Shown: piece after piece, positions 14,151 through 24,509 of the stretch
Position numbering within the stretch: position 1 is the first letter of the stretch
Layout: each line of letters begins with the position of its first letter
NCBI GenBank assembly: GCA_039654915.1
Contig: CM077599.1
Span: 19,842,501 to 19,906,500 of the forward strand
Origin: Aquilaria yunnanensis
Taxonomy: Eukaryota; Streptophyta; Magnoliopsida; Malvales; Thymelaeaceae
Reading direction: 5' to 3'
Length of the DNA stretch: 64,000 nt
Translations under genes and position numbers: made by a program
The notes under the pieces: generated by a model
What the model saw: the letters and a program-made list of their open reading frames with translations, nothing else
Told to the model about the DNA's origin: nothing
The model's database searches: none

Positions 14151-17060
14151 TCAATTAGTGGAATAAATTCTTAATACCAAATGATTCAGATAAAAAAAGC
14201 TCAGAGGTCAAAATGGATTAAGCAATTACATTTAAAGGGGAAAACATTTGAAGGGGAAAACTTGCAATCTGTGACCCTGCATAGTTTCTATAAAGTTATT
14301 ATGTCAGCATTTAATGTTTGACCCAGTGCTTATTTTAAGGTGTACGAAAGTTGCTCATGGTTTCTAGTTCAAGCCTTTTTTGAAAAAAACAACTCATGAA
14401 ACAAAACCTAAATCCAATTGTAAAACAAATTGAATTAATAATAATTTCAAATTCTCATCTACTTTGAATTTGAGCCAATTGCCCAAACAATCTCCACTTT
14501 GATTCAAATTCACCAAGCTACAACAAACATGAACAAACAATGGGACCACGACCACAAACACGAATATAAATGTCACACATGAAACACAATACAACAACCA
14601 ACTAAAATGATCATGAATATCACCATGAACGTCAACACTATGATGACAAGTATGCACCACAAACTCCATCATGTCAGTATCAATTCACAAACTATGATAC
14701 CACTTCTTAGAAAAAAAAATCTTCAGTTAGCTATAATGTGTAGTGGAATAATAAACACAATCCAACACAAATTTAACGTGGTTTGACTCTTAATTAGCCT
14801 AGATCCACGAATAAAATAAATTCACTTAGACAAAATGTAGAGATTATAGTAGAAGTACGACCTTAATGTGCATATTAGTTTATAGATCCTTACACATTAT
14901 CAACAACCTCAATATTTTTGCTTTCACATAATAAAATATAAGAATAACAAAAGACTTCTCATTTTATTCAACACAGCTTTTGAACCTCTCCATCTTTTGA
15001 AAAATCTTCACATTTTGCTTTTTTACTATATTGACTTTTATCTCATACTCAAAACTTTAACATAATAAGTCTTTTTATAGGCCACATATGAATCCAAACG
15101 ATATCGAAATTGTAGTACTAGATCTTAAATAAAACCTAAATCCAATCTTAAAATAATAGTAAGGGCTGTTATTACAAATATGTTGCTTGTCTCATGATAC
15201 ATGAAGGTGTAATTTTGTTGGGTGCACAAGCACTCTTTTCTATGGTAAACACATATGTTGTTTTTCTCATACTACGTACAGGTGTTGCTTACAGTTGGAT
15301 CACAAGCACTTGCTAAATGGTAGCCCTACTCAACATATGAGTAGAGGAGTAGATTCAGAAATTCTAATGTCAATTGTAATATTTATTACATCTACATTTC
15401 AATGCACTATAATGAATGTAGAAATGCCAAATGTTACTAATGTTTAGGACTTGCTACTATTATTTCTTTTCATCCCAATCTATAGTGGATATTAGGGGGT
15501 AAGAGTAGATGTACTAAAAATGTTCAGAAGATGAGCAGCAATGTCATTAAGGTGCTTGGCTTGGAATTAAATACAATGATGTACCACATAGGTATATTGC
15601 TTATTGCAGGTAAGCGGCATGCAGTGCAAATGTTTTTGCACTTTGTCATTTTATCACGAGGTCTACCTCGGTATTTTGTATACCGCTTATTTTTTGTGTG
15701 CATTTTGTTCAAAAACTATGGTGTATTGCAAATACCACAATGTATGTATCGGAATATTTTATTTTTCGCAAATATGTGTGAGATATTTTTTTTTTTGTCA
15801 TTTTATATCAAAATAATATAAATATATAAAATATTACAATATAATTAATACACATATCATAAAGTAAATATTTACTTTTATTCTTTTGGTTACCTTCTTA
15901 GTTAACATAAAAATTTAATGGTTATGTTGAGCCACCTAGGAACTCAATGTTATATTAGAAAATATACTATTATTATCAAAATATTATTTTTTTCTCTTAT
16001 ATCAATAAATTAGTTTCTTTGTTAGTATTATTTATTTTACTCTATATATAACATTTTTTTATGTTTTTTGTATTAAGAAAATATCTTCTATCATATATAT
16101 TTTATTTATATATTTGAAAAATTATCATAAAAAAAATTAGAATACATATAAAATATGAAAAAAAATTATTGAATTTATATAATCTTAAAATAATATTCTA
16201 ACATTTTTTTTTAAACGGTAACAGTATATAATGCGGTATAATATGCAGTATACCTTAAAAATTTGGGGTGCGATATTCCTAGCCGTAATAGTATTTAATA
16301 CTTTGGTGACCAGTGAAACCGTGAAAATATTTCATTTAGATGAGGGAATATGCTTTACCACATTAGTGCCATGTCAAAACTCTCATACTAGTCCGCCAAT
16401 TTCTCTAACCTTGCAAGACTATTATTGGGCCATCTTCCTCACCAAGTCTCGGGCTACTTCGCTGGTGATGGTCCTAAGGGGATTTGACCCATAGAGGATG
16501 GTTCACCATAACCCATCCTCCACTTAACACTTTGATTCATCCGACTTGCCTCTACGGATTAAATCAAATTATGGTTTAAAAGCCTTAAAGATTCTCAAGT
16601 CCAATCATACAACGCTAAAGTGAAATTAGTCTCTCCTACCATGGGGCTATTTGTCCTTCTTCCAAGTAAAACAAAGCCCATCCCAAGGCCGGCTTCAATC
16701 ATTGCCATAGGTGGTTAAAGAAGGCCATAAAGGAAGCAGTTCATGTGGGTGAGGCAATGATGAAAGACGTGAAAAATTCAAGGGGCTAGGGTTTTGGGCT
16801 AAGAAGACTTGGGAACTAAAACTGAAATTTCCCCTTATATTTTAACGGCATCAACGTTTTTAACCATTGGTGGCATGTTTGCTCCCAAATTTTAACCTAT
16901 GTGGAAAATTCGGACAAATAACAATATTAGTGGTAGATTTCCTCCCATTCTTAAACATTGGTGGAAATTTTGGTGTTATATTGAATGTATAATAACGTCT
17001 CCTGGTAGAAATAAAACTAGGCACAAGCTTTCCCTAGAAGGAGCAGGAAATAGTAGTTCG
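14151..17060. other. AT-rich intergenic with old retroelement traces
   Basis: At 14687-14705 the minus strand reads AGTGGTATCATAG, a copia-type primer site, and AATTTAACGTGGTTTGA at 14770 is a common LTR phrase, so 14.4-15.1 kb may be an eroded copia 5' end. Around 15660-16300 short words GCGGTAT and ATACCGC recur in both orientations. Open frames at 15531-15821 and 16231-16494 lack recognisable domains. Confidence 0.35.
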
Positions 17061-17072
17061 TGGAAATATGAT

Positions 17073-17080
17073 TATATATA
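17073..17080 (+). promoter_or_regulatory. TATA box of the RING-H2 gene
   Basis: TATATATA-like core (attatatata) about 30-35 bases ahead of a GC-richer leader that starts near 17105 and carries a spliced 5' UTR exon ending CAG at 17193 before GTAACAC. Confidence 0.5.
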
Positions 17081-17817
17081 CTCATTGTTCGCGATCCCTT
17101 CCCGACCCGAGATCGTGTAATGCAATAGGTTGGCGTCTGATTTTGAGTGCGTGGCTCTTCTCCTTCGACAAATCAATCCTTCGCTTGCTTCAGGTAACAC
17201 TTCTCCTGCATCCAATTGATTTCTGTTTATGCTTTTCCTATTCTTAAAGATTTCCTAGACTTACTTCCCCGATAGAGCTTGGCCATCACTTTTTCACCCA
17301 GCTAGCTAGCTTCCCGTATTAGTTCTGTTAAGGTTTAGGGTTTGGACCTTGGTACTTCTACCAAATCTGCTTCCATGCTATCGTTAACTGTGAGGGCTTG
17401 GACCCTTTCAAGATCTCCGACTGAATTGCTTTCTTGCGCGACAAGCTACCGCACGTTTATGGGTTGTGACTGTGTATTTATTTTTGAGTTCTGTTCCCTG
17501 CAAGGCAGGTTGAATTTAACATTCTAAGTTGTGTTTGGTCTGTGGAAATAATTTTAGGGGGGGCAGCTTAAATCCCAGTGCTTGGTCTGAGCTTTAATTG
17601 GCTTGAGCTGCCAATTGCGCAGGAACAACCATACCAATAGCAATAGAAGTAGCGGTCCGATTCTGCTGTAGCAGCGGGTTATTAGAAGAAAAGGGTCAGG
17701 AGAACTTTTCTTCACAGGCCAGTTCTTGGCTGGACTTGTAAGCAGTGGAGGTTGCTGAACAATTAGTTAGTTGGATTAGCAGTTTTCTGCTGAGGAGCTT
17801 TGTTAGTGCTTGCAAGA

Positions 17818-18721
17818 ATGCTTCCAGAGCCTGACGAAACCAAAGCAAATCCTGAGTTATCGGATTTAAAGAAGCCTCACACGGACATGAATGTTGATCA
17901 GCGTACTGGAGATCCTTCGGTTAAAGTTGAGGGTGTTAGCAAGGGCGATTCTAGTATAGCTACGGCTTGTCATGAAGAAGTTAGACAGACGAATGAAGTG
18001 GAAGAGCCTCCTGAGGAATCTGATGTTCTGGTTGATGAGGAAAGTGAGGCTGATAGCCTTGAATCCAATGCCAGTGAAGAGATGAGTGAGCTTACTGATG
18101 ATGCAGCTAATTCCTCTGAAGAAGAGGAAGAGGAAGAGGAGGAGGAGGAGGAGGAGAGTTCATCAGAAACAGAAACTCGAAGGCCGAGGATATGTCGTAT
18201 AGAATGGGAAGGTAAGATCAGTCCCTCATTCATTCTACTATAAATATCCTTGCTGGGAACGAAATCTGAACCGAAACGTGCATTTTGCTTAGAAATGCAG
18301 TGGACTTTGATCAAGGCTTAGAGATCATAGATTGATTTAAATACTAGCCTACTGTTATTAATCTCCATGGTTCAAAGACAGAAGATTGATGATCTGATGG
18401 TACTATTTCGCAGGTTTCTATCAAGAAACAAGGCCATTGGGGGAGGAATGTATTCTGTGTGGGTTGGATGTAGCAGGGGAACCAGAGGCAGAAGAGCAAC
18501 ACGGTTTTAATCTTCTAAGTGTGGCTGTTCTGTCATGCGGCCATGTGTTCCACAGTTCATGCTTGCAGCTCAACACACCACCAGAGCAGTCCTCTGATCC
18601 ACCATGTTTCTCATGTGCCACCCTCCCCTCTCCCTCTCTCACCAACAAGCTAAGCATGCCTATGATGAGATGCATGGCACTAGTATTTTTTTTAATATTT
18701 CAAAAATTTATGTCTATCTGA
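17818..18721 (+). CDS. Acidic RING-H2 finger protein, probable E3 ubiquitin ligase
   Basis: The coding exons are 17818-18211 and 18414-18721 (233 codons), joined GT-AG in phase 1. A non-coding first exon (to 17193) and an intron (17194-17622) precede them. The start is the first ATG in exon 2 (MLPEPDETK). Residues 1-130 are hydrophilic and acidic, with an uninterrupted run of 13 Glu followed by a Ser/Glu/Thr-rich patch, probably disordered. The C-terminal part has the C3H2C3 set C144, C147, C173, H175, H178, C181, C196, C199 (ECILCGLDV, LSCGHVFHSSC, PPCFSC), which binds two zincs and recruits ubiquitin-conjugating enzymes. RING at the very C-terminus is usual for such proteins. The last 30 or so residues after PCFSCATL become hydrophobic and AT-rich, suggesting the native end was replaced by transposon-like DNA or that a further exon exists. 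The substrate is unknown. Confidence 0.85.
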
Positions 18722-18960
18722 TTATAGATTTTATTTTGATTATTAATTATTATAAAAAGTTTAGAAATTATGATAAAGTGGGGCGATTATGAAGTAGCAT
18801 AAATTTTATGCTTTTTTTTTTTTTTTAACATCGACTCATAAAAGAGAGAAAATTATTTTATATACTAATACATTTTATAAATAGGTGGTAAAGAAGGATT
18901 TTATTTGCGAAAAAGAAAATAAAACTGAAGACATGTTGCGTTGTAGAAAATACATTAAAA
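18722..18960. other. AT-rich downstream region
   Basis: Sequence after the RING gene with a long T run at about 18812-18826. No feature recognised. Confidence 0.4.
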
Positions 18961-18989
18961 AAATACAGTTATTGAATCAATTGTTGGAC

Positions 18990-19440
18990 TTGAATCCTAA
19001 GTTTGTAAACAAATCAAACGAACACGAATCAGAGCCGTTCGTGTTCATTTGTTTAGGTTTTTAACGAACACAAACACAAACAAGTATTGATCATGTTCGT
19101 TTGTTCGTTTAGTATAAAATCGTTGTTCATGTTTGTTCATGAACAACAATAAACAAACTAAATGAATGAACTCGTTCATGAACGGCAATACACGAACACA
19201 AATGTGTTCATAAACAATGTATAGAATATGTTTATAAACAATTCAAACAAACATAAATGACCGATCGTAAGCAAACAACACACACACACACAAACAAATG
19301 AACAATGAACAAATGAATAAATAAACGAACAATAATTAAATTGCTCGTGAACATAAATGAATAAACATAGATTTGTTCGTGTTCATTTATTTAAATAAAT
19401 AAATAGAAACGGTTCATCAAATGTTTTATTCGTTTATAGC
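18990..19440. repeat. GTTCG/CGAAC-rich palindromic repeat tract
   Basis: About 450 bases built from TTCGTGTTCATTTGTT, GTTCGTTTGTTCG and their complements (AACGAACACAAACAC, CATGAACAACAATAAACAA), so the tract can fold back on itself many times. It has the look of a degenerated hAT-type or simple-repeat-derived element. No ends were fixed. Confidence 0.55.
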
Positions 19441-19570
19441 CTCATTGAATCCCCAACCCTTTGGCCTAATGACTCTAATGGATATGGGGGAGTTTTAAGG
19501 TTCAAACCCTGACCTCTCTACTTCCTCTAACATACCATATAAAAACTTATTCGGTTATCATTTTGTCCCA
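19440..19570 (+). mobile_element. SINE-like fragment with Pol III boxes
   Basis: TGGCCTAATGA (19462) resembles a tRNA-type A box and GGTTCAAACCC (19500) a B box, about 36 bases apart, followed by a T-rich and A-rich tail near 19560. This matches the architecture of tRNA-derived plant SINEs. No target duplication was found and no cloverleaf folds, so it is not called a tRNA. Confidence 0.4.
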
Positions 19571-19907
19571 AAAAAAGCTCGCATGCTTTTTTTCTTAATT
19601 AATAGTATACGTCTCCTTGTAAACTTATATGATGCTTCCGAATATTAAAAAAAAATTATGGGACTTGAGGTTGTGCATTTTTTTATGAGCTTATAATTTA
19701 TATATATTTATTTCATAATTTTCCTTAGCTTTTGTTTTGATTTATTGACTTAACAGGGCTATTACAAATGATATTTTGTATTTTTTTTATGGAGCAATGG
19801 AAATCGGCAATTTCGGCTGAAAAGAAATAAAATTGCTTTTGTTTAATTGGCACCAAAATTTTATGCGTGAAGGAGCTTTATTGAGCATTGTTTAATTTTC
19901 ATTTACA

Positions 19908-20264
19908 GGAGCAGGGATACGGTGCCGATTTGTACCATTTAGAAGCAAAGTCATACTTGGTTTCGGCGCTACTTTGGCATTAAACCTTTGTTTCGTGGAC
20001 TCCAAAAAGCAAGCTTGTGGTCGACCATTCCCATGTTGTGTGATTCAATTAGCTGCTGCCAATCAAAGCTTAACTAGGCAATTAGGAGTCATCCAGCCAG
20101 CGGCTACTCAAGCTTCAACATCCGGAACTAAGCTAGGGGCTAGTCTTGCTTGTTCAAGCAAAAGGGGTGATCGAAGAAGGCAGCCGGTTCTCTGGAAACG
20201 TGGTGTATGGAAGCTACTCGATGAAATGTCTGAAAGAAGCCGGAAGATAGCTGGGTCAATCTAA
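19908..20264 (+). CDS. Hypothetical ORF, possible exon
   Basis: An open frame without a clear start follows a good acceptor (TTTACAG at 19908) and runs to a stop at 20264: AGIRCRFVPFRSKVILGFG and onward, Arg/Ser/Cys-rich, ending MSERSRKIAGSI. The block is GC-richer than its surroundings. It could be a displaced terminal exon of the RING gene, a captured fragment inside a transposon, or chance. A second frame from the same acceptor gives a 24-residue tail ending at 19975. No family recognised. Confidence 0.25.
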   Translation, partial: GAGIRCRFVPFRSKVILGFGATLALNLCFVDSKKQACGRPFPCCVIQLAAANQSLTRQLGVIQPAATQASTSGTKLGASLACSSKRGDRRRQPVLWKRGVWKLLDEMSERSRKIAGSI

Positions 20265-22280
20265 AGACTCCTATTCTTTATTAACCACTTAAGTCAATTG
20301 TGGTATGTCGTATACAACAAAATCAAAGGAGTTAGCGGCTTTGGAGGAAGAGGTATTGAGTTAACAAAACTTCTATCTTTCCATGGGTTTTGTTACTGGG
20401 AGGATATATATTTGAGGACGGAAAAATACATAGACTAGTCTGGTTTTTCATTTTTTTCATATCTTTCTTGGTTTTTCTCTCAAACATGTTTGAGTAATTT
20501 TTCTGGTTCAGTTCTAAAGACGATTTCCATTGCCAATGCTGGTTGTGAAAATTAATTTTTCTTACTGAAATTTTCTTTAATTTCAAGTATTTACCTCTTT
20601 GTTGTTCAGATTTATTGTAATTAATTTTCTTGTTCTCGCTTGTTGGATTGGTTATCCGATTACAAATCTGCTTAATTTTCTTTCTAACCACTTAAGTGCA
20701 AAATTGGATTTAGAAGCAAGTGAATTGACTAGAGATTACTTTTATTTCTGGTTAGTTCATACGAAAAAGTAAAACAGGTTAAATTGTTCAAGTTTTTTTA
20801 TTGTTGGCTGGAATAAACTTTTTAGTTCATTGATCTTAATGCTGATTTTGAGATAATTAGAAATTAATTTTTAAAATCTGGTTACTTAAAATTAAGAAAT
20901 TAATTTGAAGCTTTTTCTGGTTAATTTTAGTGTTAAATTATTTGGGTTCTTTTTAACTTTAAAGAGAGTCCTATTTATTTGCTTGGATTGAATAAATATT
21001 TTCTTTCGATGATTAACTGTATAACTGGAATGAGTAATCAATCATGAACTGAGTGTTTTTAGTATTGGTTAATTTCATTTTGATTCTACAGTTAATTTAA
21101 TTCAGCATTCAATTCAAGAAAACCCCACAACCTTTTATTTCAGTTTTCTGACAAAAAGTTTTCGGTTAAGAAATTTTCTTGGGATTTGACCTGATTTTCA
21201 CTATTATATTACAAATTTCTTTATTCTGAGTTGTTAGGGATACTAGAATTATTTTTTACGGTTTCAACGACCATCCATTTTTTAATCACTTTCTTTATGG
21301 CATTCTCTAATTACTAATTTATAAATTGTCATAATAGAGATAGAATAACATTTTTGCAGCTAAAGTGAGAGAGGAAAAGATTTTGCCCTCTATAGAAGTG
21401 AAATAAATGACATCAGATTAAAGACTGTTGCTGGCATTAAAGTTGTTTATATAAAGGAAATACGGATTTAGAGACTAATCCCAAACTAACCAAATTAGTA
21501 GAAATTATTAATGGTCAAGTTATTTATAGTTGAAAAGGAGAGTAAACATAAGGTGTTCGAAAAAAATGTAAAGTTCTTGTTTTTTAACATTTCTTTAAAA
21601 TTAAGAGAATTTCAAGACATTTTTGTCTGAGAGGCAAAATCTCGAAAGGAATTGTAGATGAAAGTGTTGTAAGATGAGGCAAAAGTGTTTGATTGTCTTT
21701 AAATAGAAAGATATGATGATTAATAACTTATATTCTATTTTGGAAATGAGAGAAATTGTTAGATAAAAGTAAAATTTTTATACTTTAATACTTTCAATAT
21801 AAAATTTTATTAATTATGGCACAAGCATGCAATTTAGGTTTTGTAAATAACATTTAAATTATTCATCTCTCCGTTCATGTAATAGTATGATAGCCTTTAT
21901 AGATTAACATTTAGTTTTACTTGTTCATTAAATATATATACATATACATGTATTAAAGATTTTTATATGCCATTATATTTTCATTCTTGCCATGCATGCA
22001 TAAAAAAACCATTGAATTGATACTACATACATAAAGAAAATGCTAAAAAATATTGATTATATAACGTATAATAAATATAAATATAACATTATGTGCTTTA
22101 TTTATCATTAAAACTTAAATTAATAGTTTTAGAAATTTAATTAAAATTTATAAAATAATATGTGATTCAATAAATGATCTTTAGGGAAGTAAAAGTTAGG
22201 ACCAATATTTTGTAAAGGTATAATAAATGATTCCATTTGATGAAGGACCAAAGTGAAATATATTTAATGGATTTAAATTA
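20265..22280. other. AT-rich intergenic, nothing recognised
   Basis: Two kilobases of AT-rich DNA dominated by TTAATTTT-type words. Frames such as 20332-20691 (minus) are Lys/Asn-rich by composition only. Confidence 0.4.
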
Positions 22281-23790
22281 GGGTAAATTGCACAAAAAAT
22301 CTCAATCTTTTAATTTTTTGGTTGTAAAATCATCCCTAACATCGCACTTGTTGTTTAGTTTCTCTTAAAATTTTTCTCTTTTTACAAATTCATCCATGAC
22401 AACTGATTTGTAGGGGAAAATAAATATTTTATATAATCCACTAAGTATAAAAAAACTTATGGTAAACTTTAAATTAATATAAATACAAATTACCAAATAT
22501 TTTAAATTAGAACATAAAAATTGATATCAGATAATTATGTGGCATTTAATAAATTCAAACTGTTTGAAACTATTTTCTACGAAATTCAAAGTTGTAGGGT
22601 AAAATCCATATTTAATCTCATAACTTTAAAGGTCTTCCTAAAGTGGTTTTTTAAGTGACTATTAAAGTCACTTAACTCAATTAATGTGCCCTATTTTAAT
22701 GCCTACCATCAATTCTTCTGTTATTTTGGATGAAAATTGCCTACATGGTATATATATTATCACATGACAGCCACTTTTATGATAATAAGTGACTAGATTG
22801 GAGGAACAATAAAGTTTAAGCTAAAATTAACATAAAAAAGTTAGTTAATCCAATTTTTCCCAATCTTCAAGCTGATTGCCGCCGTTACCCCTCTCCATAT
22901 CTCAAACTCAAATCATGCATGCTGTCTTAACAATCTTTGTGCTCCATATACTTTCTCTCCTTGAAAACCTTCTTTAGAATTAGTATTTAACGAGAACCCA
23001 AAAGAAAAAGCCCAGATTTGTTTGATTCCGGAATGAGTTCGAACCATTTTCATCACCAACTCGAGAAGAGTGAAGGTCGAGAGGTCAGAGCCAATAAAGC
23101 AAAGAGAGTGGCAGTAATTGGCGAGGGTCGCTAGTGAGAGAGAAATTCGTAAAGAGAGAGGATGGGCATGGTGGCGATTGGATAAATAGAGACAAGTAGA
23201 CAGAGAGATAAAGAGACAGGGAGACAAAGAGATGAAGATTCGGAGGTCGGCTGTGTAGTATCAATGAAGAAGGTTTGGAGAAGAAGATTCTGAGTGAAAC
23301 CATATCTTTGGACTTTAAGATTATGCTTTTGCGTTATTCCAGTCTAAAATTTGTAGTTTTTTAGTTTAGTCACTTACTGTCATAAAAGGGACGGACATGT
23401 GGCAGCACAGGTGCCTCATAGGCAATTTTTATCCGAAATAATGGTAGAATTGATAATATGAACAAAAATGGGATAATTTAGTTAAGTTTGGGGACTTTAA
23501 TAGTTACTTTTGGAGTTAAGATACCACTTTAGGATGATCATTAAAGTTAAGGGACTAAATACGGATTTTACCTTAAAGTTGTACTATAATTTGTTAATTA
23601 TTAATGGACTATGTAGATTATAAATTTTTTTCCCTATAAATTAAATTTGTATACCAACTTGACCTAGCCTGAAACCATGGACAAATTTGTAATGGAGGGA
23701 AGATGTTTAGGACTATTAAGTAACAACTAAGAGATTAGGGATGTATTAGCAACTCAAATTAAGGATTTGGAATTTTTATGCAATTTACTC
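22281..23790. mobile_element. Outer TIR element, host of a nested MULE
   Basis: GGGTAAATTGCA at 22281 and TGCAATTTACTC ending at 23790 are inverted copies. The match continues inward (left TCATCCCTAACA..., right ...TTAGGGATGTA and AAATTTGTAATGG) for about 120-170 bases on each side. The interior is split by the MULE at 22597-23574. No target duplication was found. The terminal words resemble those of the nested MULE family. Confidence 0.65.
22597..23574. mobile_element. MULE copy 1 (978 bp, long TIRs, 9-bp TSD)
   Basis: Ends GGGTAAAATCC...GGATTTTACCTT, flanked by AAAGTTGTA on both sides (22588-22596 and 23575-23583). TIRs extend about 200 bases each (left: CCTAAAGTGG, GACTATTAAAGT; right: the inverted equivalents). 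The middle, 22860-23300, is GC-richer and purine-rich (GAGAGATAAAGAGACAG) with small overlapping frames. No transposase. Same family as 36636-37778 and 47387-48624, with interior in the opposite orientation to copy 2. Confidence 0.85.
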
Positions 23791-23799
23791 ATCGGACTA

Positions 23800-24160
23800 A
23801 AATAGAATAGTCAATATGTTAGTGACTATAATATCATGTTATTTAAATTTAATGGACTATTTAAAGTTAAGATACTGACATTAAATTAAATCATCTAGTA
23901 TATTTATTGCTAGAAACTAACTTATATATATGTGTGGGGGGGGGGGGGGGGGAGGGGGGTTAATTATGTCCGTTGCCCCTAACATTTTATTATTATCCTA
24001 TTTTGGACCTTAACCTTAAAACCTTGCATGACAACTCCCTAGCCTCAATTTTTTTATTCCATTTTAAACATTTGGAAGACGGAAAGCATTAAAATTGATG
24101 GATCTAGTCATGTGGCATGCTTGCATGGGGTGATTGGCAACAGTGGCACACTATTTCATT
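23800..24160. repeat. AT-rich spacer with poly-G run
   Basis: An almost pure G run occupies about 23935-23959. The rest has no recognised feature. Confidence 0.5.
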
Positions 24161-24171
24161 TTCATGTCAAA

Positions 24172-24182
24172 GTTGGCGGGAA
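24172..24182 (+). promoter_or_regulatory. E2F-like site upstream of orphan TATA promoter
   Basis: GTTGGCGGGAA resembles the plant E2F consensus (TTTSGCGC and TTGGCGGGAAA variants) and lies about 90 bases ahead of a TATA motif (TTTATAAA, 24266-24273). Functional status unknown. Confidence 0.35.
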
Positions 24183-24386
24183 TTTGATGTCGCCAAAACC
24201 TTTACCTTTTTCAGCTGGTGTTCAAATCAAAGAAATGCACCCACCCATCAATCAAGTGATGAAGTTTTATAAATTGGCCTGAGGGGAAAAGGGATTGTAG
24301 ATCTGACCTTGCTATTTTGGTATCACACATCCATAGAGGCAACAAGTTGGAGGCTCTGTTCACGCGGCATACCTGCAACAATCCTT

Positions 24387-24508
24387 ATGACGTTGATGGA
24401 AGCTAACCCAGGTAAGAGGTTCTTGAGATGTTTGAATTATGTCTTTGTTGATTAGTATGGCCTATCTGTTTCAAATCAGACAAAGGACGTAATCTGTGGA
24501 TTGCTAAG
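24387..24508 (+). pseudogene. Possible orphan 5' gene fragment (two short exons)
   Basis: Downstream of the TATA motif, ATGACGTTGATGGAAGC... runs to a strong donor (CAG|GTAAGAGG, exon end 24411). A 29-base block bounded by AATCAG and AAG|GTAGGT (24480-24508) continues in frame to give 18 codons. No third exon was found before AT-rich DNA, so this may be a 5' gene remnant or chance. No family recognised. Confidence 0.25.
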
Positions 24509-24509
24509 G

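Noticed and set aside
17970..18314. Ser-rich frame antisense to the RING gene
   Set aside because: The Ser run is the complement of the Glu codons of the real acidic tract.
19440..19570. tRNA gene
   Set aside because: A- and B-box-like words are present but no cloverleaf or acceptor stem pairs; SINE fragment fits better.
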